Of a DNA stretch of 21,275 nucleotides, positions 6,363 through 13,119 are shown piece after piece. The notes beneath the pieces were generated by a model. It saw only the letters and a program-made list of their open reading frames with translations, ran no database searches and had not been told where the DNA came from. Origin of the DNA: Candidatus Altarchaeales archaeon WOR_SM1_86-2 (GTDB lineage Archaea > Altiarchaeota > Altiarchaeia > IMC4 > MCBC01); contig MCBC01000163.1 of NCBI GenBank assembly GCA_001723855.1, forward strand, positions 1 through 21,275, written 5' to 3'. Each line of letters opens with the position of its first letter. Within the stretch, counting starts at the first letter, position 1. The position numbers and the translations under genes are program-made.

Positions 6363-7431
6363 TCCGCAATAATCTTTTTTTAATCCATTCTTTGAAAAAT
6401 ACATCCATTTCATATTTTCCATTGGCTTCCCCTATCACCTCCTTCCTCTCCAACCCCTTCAATGACCTCTGTACATGAGATTGTGAGATTAGATCGTATT
6501 CTTCAATAACTTCCCTGGAGTAAAGTGATATTTCATCTGATGCTAATGCTATTAGTGTTGCTTCCTCTGTTTTTGTTGCTGCGTCCCATATACTTAGATA
6601 AGCATCATTCTGATTTATTAAAACTTTTTCTACCGCACCATTAATGCCGTCCGCATCTACTTTCTTGATTCCCTTTGTGATAGTGATATACCACAATTCA
6701 TGGCATAATTGCTGCGTATAGTGTGGATGAGATTGAGTTAAATCAAGTATGGTGTTAACCGCCTCATCACTTATTTCAATTTCCGAATCCCTGAATTTAT
6801 TTTTTATAAAATTTGAAAATTCATCTCCCGGTATTTTTTTAAGGGATATATGCTTCCCAAACCTGAAGAACGGCTTGTTTTTATTTTCAAATATATCCTC
6901 AATCATGTGCTTTTTACTTCCTATAAAAATATATGACACATCTTTGTGGCCCTGGAAATGCGATCGCATAACCCTCTCAATTTCCTCCCCATCCAATCTT
7001 CTTGTTTCCTGAAATTCGTCAAATGCGATAATAACCCGCTTATTTTTCTTTTGTGCAATTTTTTGAGCAACATCCATGGATTCTGAAAATATCCTTTCCC
7101 TGTCCTTTTCTTTACCCTTGATGCTGAACTCTATTTCTGCAGCATCATACTTTATTGATGTGAATGCCGATGTTGTGACTTTACTTGCGATCGCCTCTGC
7201 CAGCTTTTCCTTTGATGTTATGGGATAGACGTCTATGTATGCGGTAACAGCATCATTTTTAAGTTCCTCCAAAACCCTCTTAACTAAAGATGTTTTTCCA
7301 TACCTGCGGGGAGAGTAGATTATGATGCTCTGTCCGCTAAGTAAATCGCTTTTCATCTCGTTTATTTCCTCCTTTCTGTCGGTAAATTGCTCTCCCGAAA
7401 CCTCCACGCCAAACACAAACGGGTTTTTCAT
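6352..7431 (-). CDS. Archaeal AAA/STAND-type ATPase with C-terminal winged helix
   Basis: A 359-aa P-loop ATPase of the archaeal ATPase family (PF01637-like). Walker A is SPRRYGKTSLV (40-50, with Lys46 and Thr47). Walker B is RVIIAFDEFQE (132-142). A sensor-1-like YIFIGSKKH follows, and GKHISLKKIPGDEF with HPHYTQQLCHELW form the lid region. The final 80 residues (SREVIEEYDLISQSHVQRSLKGLERKEVIGE in part) resemble a winged helix. The function of this lineage-expanded family is mostly unknown; many copies sit near mobile or accessory genes. Three TACA-N4-TGTA elements lie directly upstream at 7442-7496 and may be its operator. The N-terminal MKNPFVFGVEVSGEQFTDR is the usual family start. Confidence 0.82.
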   Translation of the reverse strand: MKNPFVFGVEVSGEQFTDRKEEINEMKSDLLSGQSIIIYSPRRYGKTSLVKRVLEELKNDAVTAYIDVYPITSKEKLAEAIASKVTTSAFTSIKYDAAEIEFSIKGKEKDRERIFSESMDVAQKIAQKKNKRVIIAFDEFQETRRLDGEEIERVMRSHFQGHKDVSYIFIGSKKHMIEDIFENKNKPFFRFGKHISLKKIPGDEFSNFIKNKFRDSEIEISDEAVNTILDLTQSHPHYTQQLCHELWYITITKGIKKVDADGINGAVEKVLINQNDAYLSIWDAATKTEEATLIALASDEISLYSREVIEEYDLISQSHVQRSLKGLERKEVIGEANGKYEMDVFFKEWIKKRLLRTKI

Positions 7432-7441
7432 ATTCTTTCGC

Positions 7442-7496
7442 TATACATTTTTGTATAATACAATTATGTATAATTATTACTATACATTTTTGTATA
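7442..7496. promoter_or_regulatory. Three TACA-N4-TGTA elements upstream of the ATPase
   Basis: TATACA-TTTT-TGTATA occurs identically at 7442-7457 and 7481-7496. A third, shorter dyad, TACA-ATTA-TGTA, lies between at 7459-7470. All sit within 66 bp of the ATPase ATG (7431) and before the end of the acetolactate synthase gene. Repeated identical dyads suggest a protein-binding operator array; the TATA-like content would also serve as the promoter. The regulator is not known. Confidence 0.5.
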
Positions 7497-7532
7497 TAAA
7501 AAGTATATTGAAATTTCTATTCCAATCTCATT

Positions 7533-9248
7533 CTAAAAAATCAACTTCTTCTCGATCATCTGGTCCAATCTCCCCCCGGGCTGGACCATCGGAAGTATGT
7601 GCTCGTCCGGGTCAACTCTGATGTCAACAATCCACGGCTCATCCGAATTTACCGCATCCTTCAGCGCTTCCTTTATCTCCCCCGGCTTTTCAACAAGCGT
7701 TCCCTTTGCCCCGAATGCCTCGGCATATTTTACAAAATCAGGGGTTTCGCCAAGGTATGTGTTTGACCTCCGCTTTCCGTAGAATATATCCTGCCACTGC
7801 ATAACCATTCCAAGATAGCGGTTGTCCAGCAGCACAACCGTCACGGGGATATTCTCCTTGACGCATGTCGCCAGATCCTGCCCTGTCATCAGAAAAGAGC
7901 CCTCGCTTCCTACATCGATAACCTTGCAGTTTGGTTTTGCGACCTGTGCCCCGATCGCTGCCGGAAAACCAAAACCCATGGTCCCCAGTCCTCCGGAAGA
8001 AATAAAGGAGCGAGGTTTTTTTATGTTAAGATAGTGGGCGGACCACATCTGGCACTGTCCAACTTCTGTTGTTATAATGGTTTTGTCATCAATCAAAGCA
8101 TTTATTTCTTTCATAACCCTCTGCTGTTTTATCGGGGCATCATCATAATCGTAATGGGGGGCATAATCCTTTTTAAATCGCTTCAATTTATTATCCCAGT
8201 CCTCTTTAACCTTCCCTTTTGATTTCAGTTTATTCAAAACCCCAAGCAGGCTTTTAAGCACCAACTTTGCATCCCCCACAATCGGGACATCAACCCTGAC
8301 ATTCTTTCCGATCTCTGCCGGATCAATATCCGCATGGATTATCTTTGCATCCTGGACAAAGTAATCCGGGTTTCCCGTCACCCTGTCGGAGAACCTGCAC
8401 CCTACAGCAAACAATAAATCGCATGAACTTACCATTAAGTTTGTCGCCTTTCTCCCGTGCATGCCGACCATCCCCAAAGCCAGCGGATGATCTTCGGGAA
8501 AACAGCCCTTACCCATCAGGGTTGTTGCAACCGGGATTCCCAGGGACTCTGCAATCGCCGCCAATTCCTTTGAGGCATTCGATGCTACAACTCCCCCTCC
8601 TGCAAGAATTATCGGTCTTTCACATTCCATTAAAAGCTTGGCGGCATTTTTTATGGGCAGCGGGTGTATCTCCGGCTTAATGTCTTTATAGCCGGGCAGA
8701 AAGTTAGATTTATGGAATTCCGCATTGCTTGGATAGTGAAATTTCCGCTTCAATTCTTTCTGCTGGATATCCTTTGGTATGTCAATCAATACCGGACCCT
8801 GCCTTCTTGTTGACGCAATGTTGAATGCCGCCTTTACTATGTTCGGAATATCATCCGGGTCGGTTATCTGGAAGTTGTGTTTTGTTATGGGCATCGTAAT
8901 TCCGACGGTATCCGCCTCCTGGAATGCGTCGTTTCCGATCAGGTGAGTCGGAACCTGCCCTGTTAACGCCACTATCGGTATTGAGTCGGAGTGGGCATCC
9001 GTAATCCCGGTTACAAGGTTTGTCGCTCCCGGGCCGGAGGTTGCTATGCATACCCCTACCCCCCCGGATGCGCGAGCGTAACCTTCCGCCGCATGCGCCG
9101 CGCACTGCTCATGCCTCATAAGTATATGCCTCGGACCTGCGTCATAGAGCACATCGTAAACATCCAGGATTGCGCCTCCTAAAATGCCAAACATGTCCTT
9201 GACACCCTCTTCTTCCAGCGCCTTTACTACCGCTTCAGCACCTTTCAT
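7533..9248 (-). CDS. ilvB: Acetolactate synthase large subunit, altered GDG motif
   Basis: A 571-aa ThDP enzyme that condenses two pyruvates, or pyruvate with 2-oxobutyrate, for branched-chain amino acid synthesis. Motifs include FGILGGAILDVYD (20-32), MRHEQCAAHAAEGYARASG with catalytic Glu47, TSGPGATNLVTGI (70-82), a central domain with GRKATNLMV and VGCRFSDRVTG, and the C-terminal ThDP region with GTMGFGFPAAIGA and DNRYLGMVMQWQ. The Mg/ThDP motif, normally D-G-D-G-S, reads VGSEGS (446-451), so the metal-binding Asp is Glu; the codons GGA AGC GAG GGC TCT confirm it. Asn476 is present. Lineage-specific AHAS or a related pyruvate-ThDP enzyme are both possible. The upstream neighbour is a CBS-pair protein 38 bp away; no ilvN or ilvC is seen. 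Confidence 0.85.
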   Translation of the reverse strand: MKGAEAVVKALEEEGVKDMFGILGGAILDVYDVLYDAGPRHILMRHEQCAAHAAEGYARASGGVGVCIATSGPGATNLVTGITDAHSDSIPIVALTGQVPTHLIGNDAFQEADTVGITMPITKHNFQITDPDDIPNIVKAAFNIASTRRQGPVLIDIPKDIQQKELKRKFHYPSNAEFHKSNFLPGYKDIKPEIHPLPIKNAAKLLMECERPIILAGGGVVASNASKELAAIAESLGIPVATTLMGKGCFPEDHPLALGMVGMHGRKATNLMVSSCDLLFAVGCRFSDRVTGNPDYFVQDAKIIHADIDPAEIGKNVRVDVPIVGDAKLVLKSLLGVLNKLKSKGKVKEDWDNKLKRFKKDYAPHYDYDDAPIKQQRVMKEINALIDDKTIITTEVGQCQMWSAHYLNIKKPRSFISSGGLGTMGFGFPAAIGAQVAKPNCKVIDVGSEGSFLMTGQDLATCVKENIPVTVVLLDNRYLGMVMQWQDIFYGKRRSNTYLGETPDFVKYAEAFGAKGTLVEKPGEIKEALKDAVNSDEPWIVDIRVDPDEHILPMVQPGGRLDQMIEKKLIF

Positions 9249-9286
9249 TGTATTATAATTTACTTTTTTTTATTAAAAAGTTAAAG

Positions 9287-9679
9287 TTAAGAAATAATAT
9301 CCAAAAATGCGCCTAAGATTTTCCTTTGAGTTATCAGACCAACCATTTTTTTCTCCTCCACGACGGGTATTCTTTCTATCCGGTTCTTAAGCAGTATCTC
9401 TATAACTTCTCTAAGAGGGGTTTGAGACTCAACGCATATCAAATCCTTGGTCATCAGATCAGAAACCTTCATATCCCCGACGCCGTGCAGCCTGGATGCC
9501 AAAGAGATGCTTCTCTGGGTTATCATCCCGATAACCACCCCGTCTTTAACAACGGGCAAACTTCCAAGCCCGCCTCTAATTATCTTAATTTCCGTGCGCG
9601 CTATTTTCTCGTCCGGTTCCGCATATTCCAAATCCTTTATGGGAATCATCACATCCCTTGCTCTTATTTTTTCTGCCAT
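9287..9679 (-). CDS. CBS-domain pair protein
   Basis: A 130-aa protein consisting only of two CBS motifs, about residues 8-64 (ARDVMIPIK ... LPVVKDGVVIGMITQRSIS) and 70-128 (VSDLMTKDLICV ... RIPVVEEKKMVGLITQRKI). Such pairs usually bind adenine nucleotides or SAM and regulate a partner. ATG 9679 gives a complete first motif and is preceded by an AT-rich promoter-like stretch. It lies 38 bp upstream of the acetolactate synthase gene and 36 bp downstream of the methyltransferase gene, all on the minus strand, so co-transcription is likely. A role as a stand-in regulatory subunit for the synthase is my inference; stand-alone CBS pairs are abundant in archaea. Confidence 0.88.
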   Translation of the reverse strand: MAEKIRARDVMIPIKDLEYAEPDEKIARTEIKIIRGGLGSLPVVKDGVVIGMITQRSISLASRLHGVGDMKVSDLMTKDLICVESQTPLREVIEILLKNRIERIPVVEEKKMVGLITQRKILGAFLDIIS

Positions 9680-9715
9680 TTTTATAATACAATAAGAATT
9701 AAAAATAAAATAACA

Positions 9716-10705
9716 TTAAACCTTTCTCAAAACCCGGATCCTGCGCGTCAGGGTTTTGTGGATGTAGAGGTCGTGGCGCTCCACAATCTCAAAGCCGCTA
9801 AAATCAGGTTCGTATTCTATTGGCAAAACCAAAACCAGACATGCTCCTTTTTTCAAAACCCTGTATGCGGAGACAATGAACTTGCTGCAGAACCTTTTTA
9901 AATCAGGATCCGGGATAAAGGATGATCTCCCGTAAGGCAGATCCGTTACTACGGCATCCATCTGTTGAAATTTTTTATCAATCTCCAGTGCGTTCCCCAC
10001 CCCGGCATCGCCGGAAATTCCATAGAACTCCAGGTTCTTTTTCGCGCCGGAGACCATTCTCTCGTCAATGTCCAATCCAACGGCATCAATTCCCATCAAT
10101 CCGGCTTCTATTAAAATCCCCCCCGTGCCGCAGAACGGGTCCAGAATCCTATCGCCTGCCTTAACCCTTGCCAGGTTCACCAGCACCCGGGCGATCTTCG
10201 GGTGCATTGACGTCGGATGGAAATAAGGGCGGTGCTGCGGCTTTCTACCCTCGAAATTCTCTCTTGAAACATCAATCTTGATACCCACGAAGTATTCCGC
10301 ACCGCTGAAGCACTGCACGGTGACATCGGGAGCGGTTAGATCAACCCCAAGACCCGAGATTTCTTTAATCCTCCCCCCCAGTTCTTTCTCCACAGCCATC
10401 GAGTCCCCGTCGTCAAAACACACGCATCTAACCGCAAATGTCTTAAATTCCGAGATTTTATCGCATGCCTGGACCTGAGATGCCAGCCCCTCCAGATCAT
10501 CACCATGGGCTATAAACTCGGACACAGACCTTGTCATCGCCAAACGCCTCAAAAAACCGGTTTCTTCGCAATCCGCATCCAAAATCAACAGCCGACCCTT
10601 TTCATATTCCATCCCATAATCTATGCCTTCGCCCTCCAGAACCCCGATTACCTCGGATTTGGGGAGAGTTAGATGCTCGCCGGATAAGTAAAAGAGGAGG
10701 TTCAT
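9716..10705 (-). CDS. tRNA (guanine10-N2)-methyltransferase, Trm-G10/Trm11 type
   Basis: A 329-aa protein with an N-terminal THUMP-like region (about 40-150, including RSVSEFIAHGDDLEGLA and VDVSRE-type strands) and a C-terminal Rossmann methyltransferase of the UPF0020 group. RPYFHPTSMHPKIARVLVNLA links to motif I, DPFCGTGGILIEAGLMG (189-205), followed by VGLDIDERMVSGAKKNL, the SAM-binding strand. Motif IV is DLPYGRSS (255-262), where Trm-G10 enzymes usually have DPPYG. The family makes m2G or m2,2G at tRNA position 10; the first base of this window's D stem in tRNA-Trp is indeed G10. Length matches archaeal members (320-340 aa). It is the first gene of a three-gene minus-strand run with the CBS protein and acetolactate synthase. 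Confidence 0.86.
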   Translation of the reverse strand: MNLLFYLSGEHLTLPKSEVIGVLEGEGIDYGMEYEKGRLLILDADCEETGFLRRLAMTRSVSEFIAHGDDLEGLASQVQACDKISEFKTFAVRCVCFDDGDSMAVEKELGGRIKEISGLGVDLTAPDVTVQCFSGAEYFVGIKIDVSRENFEGRKPQHRPYFHPTSMHPKIARVLVNLARVKAGDRILDPFCGTGGILIEAGLMGIDAVGLDIDERMVSGAKKNLEFYGISGDAGVGNALEIDKKFQQMDAVVTDLPYGRSSFIPDPDLKRFCSKFIVSAYRVLKKGACLVLVLPIEYEPDFSGFEIVERHDLYIHKTLTRRIRVLRKV

Positions 10706-10785
10706 TTTTTTGATATGAACTATTAAAATTTTTCGGATTATTAAATGTTTGGAATTTCAGATAACTTTTGCTGCTTTGCTGAGTT

Positions 10786-11004
10786 CTACAGATAAGATAA
10801 TACCCCTAATATCCCATGGATTATCGCCAGGGTTACGGCTATTTTTGCCATGCGAGGATGCCATTCGGGGTGTATCCGATATATGCCTTTCATGTTCAGG
10901 ACCGCGATTGAAACCGTAAGAAATAAAAAAAGCAAAGTAATAATTCCCAGGTACATTATTAACGGCTTCCCTAAAATTTGAAGATACGTTATATTTTCCA
11001 GCAT
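10786..11004 (-). CDS. Small two-helix membrane protein with three histidines
   Basis: Not recognised by name. From ATG 11004 it is 72 aa: hydrophobic segment about 16-36 (YLGIITLLFLFLTVSIAVL), a loop GIYRIHPEWHPRMAK with two histidines, and a second helix IAVTLAIIHGILGVLSYL with a third. Such paired His and short helices recall small b-type haem or quinone-linked membrane proteins, but that is inference. The start at 11004 is preferred because GGTGAT lies 4 bp upstream as a good Shine-Dalgarno; an in-frame GTG at 11013 overlaps the upstream stop codon. The close spacing to the ferredoxin-thioredoxin reductase gene indicates translational coupling and suggests a redox role. Confidence 0.6.
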   Translation of the reverse strand: MLENITYLQILGKPLIMYLGIITLLFLFLTVSIAVLNMKGIYRIHPEWHPRMAKIAVTLAIIHGILGVLSYL

Positions 11005-11009
11005 TCTTA

Positions 11010-11276
11010 TCACCTCTTAACGAATAATCCGCACCCGCATCTTCCCTCTTTTTCCCATGTATCATGCATTTTAAAATTGCATGGGCAGATTAACTCCAGA
11101 TCTCTTTCCAGTGTACCATCCCTTGATCTGCACGGGCAGAGTTTAATCCCCAATTTTCTTTCATTTTCCAGAAGACCATCTATTAATGCATCCACATGCA
11201 TTTTATCCGGATTTAACATGAAATCTTTCTCTTCTGTGAATCTTTTCCATGATCTTCTTATTACTTTTTTTCTCAT
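11010..11276 (-). CDS. Ferredoxin-thioredoxin reductase catalytic chain-like protein
   Basis: An 88-aa protein with the FTR catalytic-chain Cys pattern: CPC at 47-49 (KLCPCRSRDG), CPC at 64-66 (ICPCNF) and CGC at 80-82 (GRCGCGLF). In the plant and cyanobacterial enzyme these cysteines hold a 4Fe-4S cluster next to a redox disulfide that reduces thioredoxin with ferredoxin electrons. The spacing here (14 and 13 residues between pairs) differs from the classical 16 and 8, as is common in archaeal relatives. The N-terminus is strongly basic (MRKKVIRRSWKRF). It starts 2 bp after the stop of a 41-aa CPTC protein and ends overlapping the context of a small membrane protein gene, so the three likely form one operon. 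Confidence 0.85.
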   Translation of the reverse strand: MRKKVIRRSWKRFTEEKDFMLNPDKMHVDALIDGLLENERKLGIKLCPCRSRDGTLERDLELICPCNFKMHDTWEKEGRCGCGLFVKR

Positions 11277-11278
11277 AG

Positions 11279-11404
11279 TTAAATCACGTTTTTTGCTTCT
11301 TCTTTGCCAATCCCCACATAGGCATTCTTAGCCTTGCAGGTCGGACAAATTTCAGGCCCTGCCAAACCATAATATATTCTGCTTCTATACCAAACCAGAT
11401 TCAC
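11279..11404 (-). CDS. 41-aa CxxC protein, possible rubredoxin-like fragment
   Basis: A short frame from GTG 11404 to TAA 11279 encodes 41 aa, including YYGLAGPEICPTCKAKNAY with a single CPTC pair, then VGIGKEEAKNVI. The GPEICPTC segment resembles the second Cys knuckle of rubredoxin or rubrerythrin domains, and no first knuckle is present upstream, where the frame runs back to the stop at the end of the DUF1059-like pseudogene. It may therefore be a small single-CxxC redox protein or the C-terminal remnant of a rubredoxin-like gene. Only 2 bp separate it from the ferredoxin-thioredoxin reductase start, which argues for co-translation. The start codon is uncertain, with no clear Shine-Dalgarno. 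Confidence 0.45.
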   Translation of the reverse strand: MNLVWYRSRIYYGLAGPEICPTCKAKNAYVGIGKEEAKNVI

Positions 11405-11420
11405 TTCAAATTTAATGTTT

Positions 11421-11436
11421 GATACCGATGGGTATC
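11421..11436. terminator. Hairpin at the end of the first DUF1059-like copy
   Basis: GATACC (11421-11426) and GGTATC (11431-11436) form a 6-bp stem with a GATG loop, overlapping the TGA of the pseudogene. The second copy has a different but also perfect hairpin at the same place. The termination role is inferred. Confidence 0.35.
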
Positions 11437-11604
11437 ACCCCCTGATAGCCCGTTTTACTTCCGCAAGGATGTCCGGCGGAATTTCCTTCATTTTATGTGC
11501 TTCGCTGGCATGCCGCCGATTTTTTCCGTCAGTTCTTCCTCGGTGGCGGCTTCAGCCTCAAAAGGACACGCCATGCCGATATAATCGCATTTAAAAGACG
11601 GCGT
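11435..11604 (-). pseudogene. DUF1059-like small protein, copy 1 (start lost, frameshifted)
   Basis: Reading the minus strand from 11604 gives PSFKCDYIGMACPFEAEAA and TEEELTEKIGG, which matches the start of DUF1059-type small Cys proteins. The frame then leaves the family sequence at GGCGGCATGCC. Adding one base there restores HASEAHKMKEIPPDILAE and VKRAIRG with the TGA at 11435, the expected family C-terminus. The start codon is ACG where copy 2 has ATG. The gene is thus broken twice, although its cysteines are intact. It lies just upstream of the CPTC/ferredoxin-thioredoxin reductase genes. The family name is recalled from sequence style and was not confirmed by search. Confidence 0.7.
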
Positions 11605-11640
11605 ATTAATCCGTATCCCTTGTTTTTTTAATAATTATAT

Positions 11641-11754
11641 ATTGGGAGTTTAAATATAAAAATACATTTGCCGAAGTTTAATTTACTTTCCGTTTCAGAA
11701 AAGATTTTCTGTATTTTCGCGAAAAATCAGGAATTTACTTTCCGTTTCAGAAAA
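11641..11754. repeat. Palindromic upstream element, copy 1
   Basis: One of three related elements (others at 12775-12886 and 19785-19888). It begins with TTTAAATATAAAAATACA and contains two dyads: CAGAAAA-GA-TTTTCTG (11696-11711) and the perfect 12-bp palindrome TTTTCGCGAAAA (11714-11725). A second TTTACTTTCCGTTTCAGAAAA-like stretch closes it at about 11734-11754. It sits about 40-150 bp upstream of the minus-strand DUF1059-like pseudogene. Copies 1 and 2 belong to a longer direct duplication that also contains the pseudogenes. Confidence 0.85.
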
Positions 11755-11819
11755 TGCGATGGAGAATATATCTATTTTTTAAATAAAAGACTAAACAGGG
11801 TAATCGAAATTGATCTTTT

Positions 11820-12500
11820 CTACCCTGCGTAAAAGGTTTCATTTAGATTTCCTTTGTTTGAGTAGCCCATGCTTTCCCAGTATCCCTTGTAATTAACATC
11901 ATCAGATAACTCGATCTCAGTTATCCATTTTATCCATTTGTAACCCCATTTGCTCTCTGCAACAAGCTGAAAAGGAAACCCTCTTTCCGGCGGGAGTGTG
12001 GCATTATTCATACGGTGCGCCATTATAATGTCATTTTCCATGATATAATCTACAGGGAAAGAAGTTGTATACCCGTCATAGGCATGGAATATTACCACGT
12101 TTGCGTGTGTTTCGGGGTTTGCATCCTCTATCAAGTCCCTGACCAATACCCCCTCCCAGAGAATATTTACGCTCCATCCCTCAACGCAATTCAATTTCAC
12201 GACTTTTTTGTAATTCTGGTGTCTATTAACAACTTCATCATAGGCATAGTTTTTGGGGTCATCCACGAGCCCTGTAATTTTGAGCACATAATCTTCCCTG
12301 TCGATGTACTGCGGGCCTTTTATGGAATTTTCCCGAAAATCATCAACAGATGAAAGTTTTTCACCTTCATATTCCCTAACCTCCACAGAGTCCAAGGTTA
12401 TTGGTCCTTCCTGTTGAATACAGCCGCTCAAAAAAATAAAGGTAGCTACCGCCAATAATAAAATTCCGAAACCGAGATATCTTTTCTTCATTTTCATCAT
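11820..12500 (-). CDS. Molybdopterin-dependent oxidoreductase lipoprotein
   Basis: From ATG 12500 the protein is 226 aa. A signal segment (KKRYLGFGILLLAVATFIFLSGC in part) ends in lipobox FLSGC, with Cys27 as the lipid-modified residue, so it is likely anchored outside the membrane. The rest fits the oxidoreductase molybdopterin-binding domain (PF00174) of sulfite oxidase and YedY type proteins: DYVLKITGLVDDPKNYAYDE, VVKLNCVEGWSVNILWEGV with Cys105 as the Mo ligand, then FHAYDGYTTSFPVDY and RGFPFQLVAESKWGYKWIKW. The substrate is not deducible. An upstream in-frame ATG at 12536 would add 12 residues unlike a signal peptide. It lies between the two DUF1059-like duplication units. Confidence 0.87.
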   Translation of the reverse strand: MMKMKKRYLGFGILLLAVATFIFLSGCIQQEGPITLDSVEVREYEGEKLSSVDDFRENSIKGPQYIDREDYVLKITGLVDDPKNYAYDEVVNRHQNYKKVVKLNCVEGWSVNILWEGVLVRDLIEDANPETHANVVIFHAYDGYTTSFPVDYIMENDIIMAHRMNNATLPPERGFPFQLVAESKWGYKWIKWITEIELSDDVNYKGYWESMGYSNKGNLNETFYAG

Positions 12501-12554
12501 ATTTTGATACCCGCAAACCTGCTCAAACCGGACCAAATTTCAACTTTAGTATTT

Positions 12555-12566
12555 GGCACCAGTGCC
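12555..12566. terminator. Hairpin at the end of the second DUF1059-like copy
   Basis: GGCAC (12555-12559) and GTGCC (12562-12566) form a 5-bp stem just after the TGA at 12569. Its sequence differs from the 11421-11436 hairpin but the pairing is kept. The loop is only 2 nt in this drawing. The function is inferred. Confidence 0.3.
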
Positions 12567-12568
12567 TA

Positions 12569-12738
12569 TCACTTCTTAACAGCCCGTTTTACTTCCGCAA
12601 GGATGTCCGGCGGAATTTTCTTCATTTTATGTTCTTCGCTGGCATGCCGCCGATTTTTTCCATCAGTTCTTCCTCGGCGGCGGCTTCAGCCTCAAAAGGA
12701 CACGCTGTGCCTATATACTTGCGTTTAAAAGACAGCAT
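12569..12738 (-). pseudogene. DUF1059-like small protein, copy 2 (frameshifted)
   Basis: This copy keeps ATG (12736-12738), reading MLSFKRKYIGTACPFEAEAA, then AEEELMEKIGG. It carries exactly the same frameshift as copy 1 at GGCGGCATGCC; one added base restores HASEEHKMKKIPPDILAE and VKRAVKK up to the TGA at 12569. The first family cysteine (KC in copy 1) has become Arg (CGC). Each copy has thus lost something the other keeps, on top of the shared frameshift. It lies directly upstream of the molybdopterin oxidoreductase gene on the same strand. Confidence 0.7.
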
Positions 12739-12774
12739 ATTAATCCGTCCCCTGTGTTTTTTAATAATCATGTA

Positions 12775-12886
12775 TTGGGAGTTTAAATATAAAAATACAT
12801 TTGCAGCAGTTCATTTTACTTTCCGTTTCAGAAAAGATTTTCTGTATTTTCGCGAAAAATCAGGAATTTACTTTCCGTTTCAGAAG
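12775..12886. repeat. Palindromic upstream element, copy 2
   Basis: Nearly identical to 11641-11754: CAGAAAA-GA-TTTTCTG at 12829-12844 and TTTTCGCGAAAA at 12847-12858. The surrounding duplication runs from about 12530 to 12886 and corresponds to about 11400-11754. Directly beyond it, at 12903, begins a fragment resembling the 3' end of the radical SAM gene, the same neighbour that the third copy has. Confidence 0.85.
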
Positions 12887-12902
12887 AACCGGGAATTTCC
12901 CA

Positions 12903-13119
12903 CTAACCAGGAGGTTTCAATTCCTCTGCTCTAAACCGATTTTATTGTCCTGGTTTTATATTTTTCAGGTATTCCCAGAGTTCCGATACAAACTTTTGGC
13001 TTTCCTGCGGGGCTTTTGAATAGTTCGGAGCTGATTCTTTTTAAAAAATAAAACTTTTCCTTATTGATCAGTTCAAAATCATCGTTTGCTAGGTTAACGA
13101 TTGAGTATGAAAAGGTTAT
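12903..13119 (-). pseudogene. Degraded coding remnant, 3' end like the radical SAM gene
   Basis: No intact gene with a start codon lies here. At 12903-12947 the minus strand resembles the last 45 bases of the radical SAM gene at 19926: with one-base corrections it reads KIGLRAEELKPPG and stop, against KIGLRADELKPLG in the real gene. In another frame, 62 codons stay open directly after the TAA of the nucleotidyltransferase gene (13120) and in its frame, including ANDDFELINKEKFYFLKRIS, ending at TAG 12931; it has natural-looking composition but no start. I read the stretch as leftover coding DNA from more than one source. Confidence 0.4.

Noticed and set aside
12629..13019. Plus-strand frames with YFREKSG-like peptides that resemble a frame at 19618-19929
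   Set aside because: The similarity comes from the repeated palindromic DNA element; the frames start inside other features and show no coding signs beyond the repeat.
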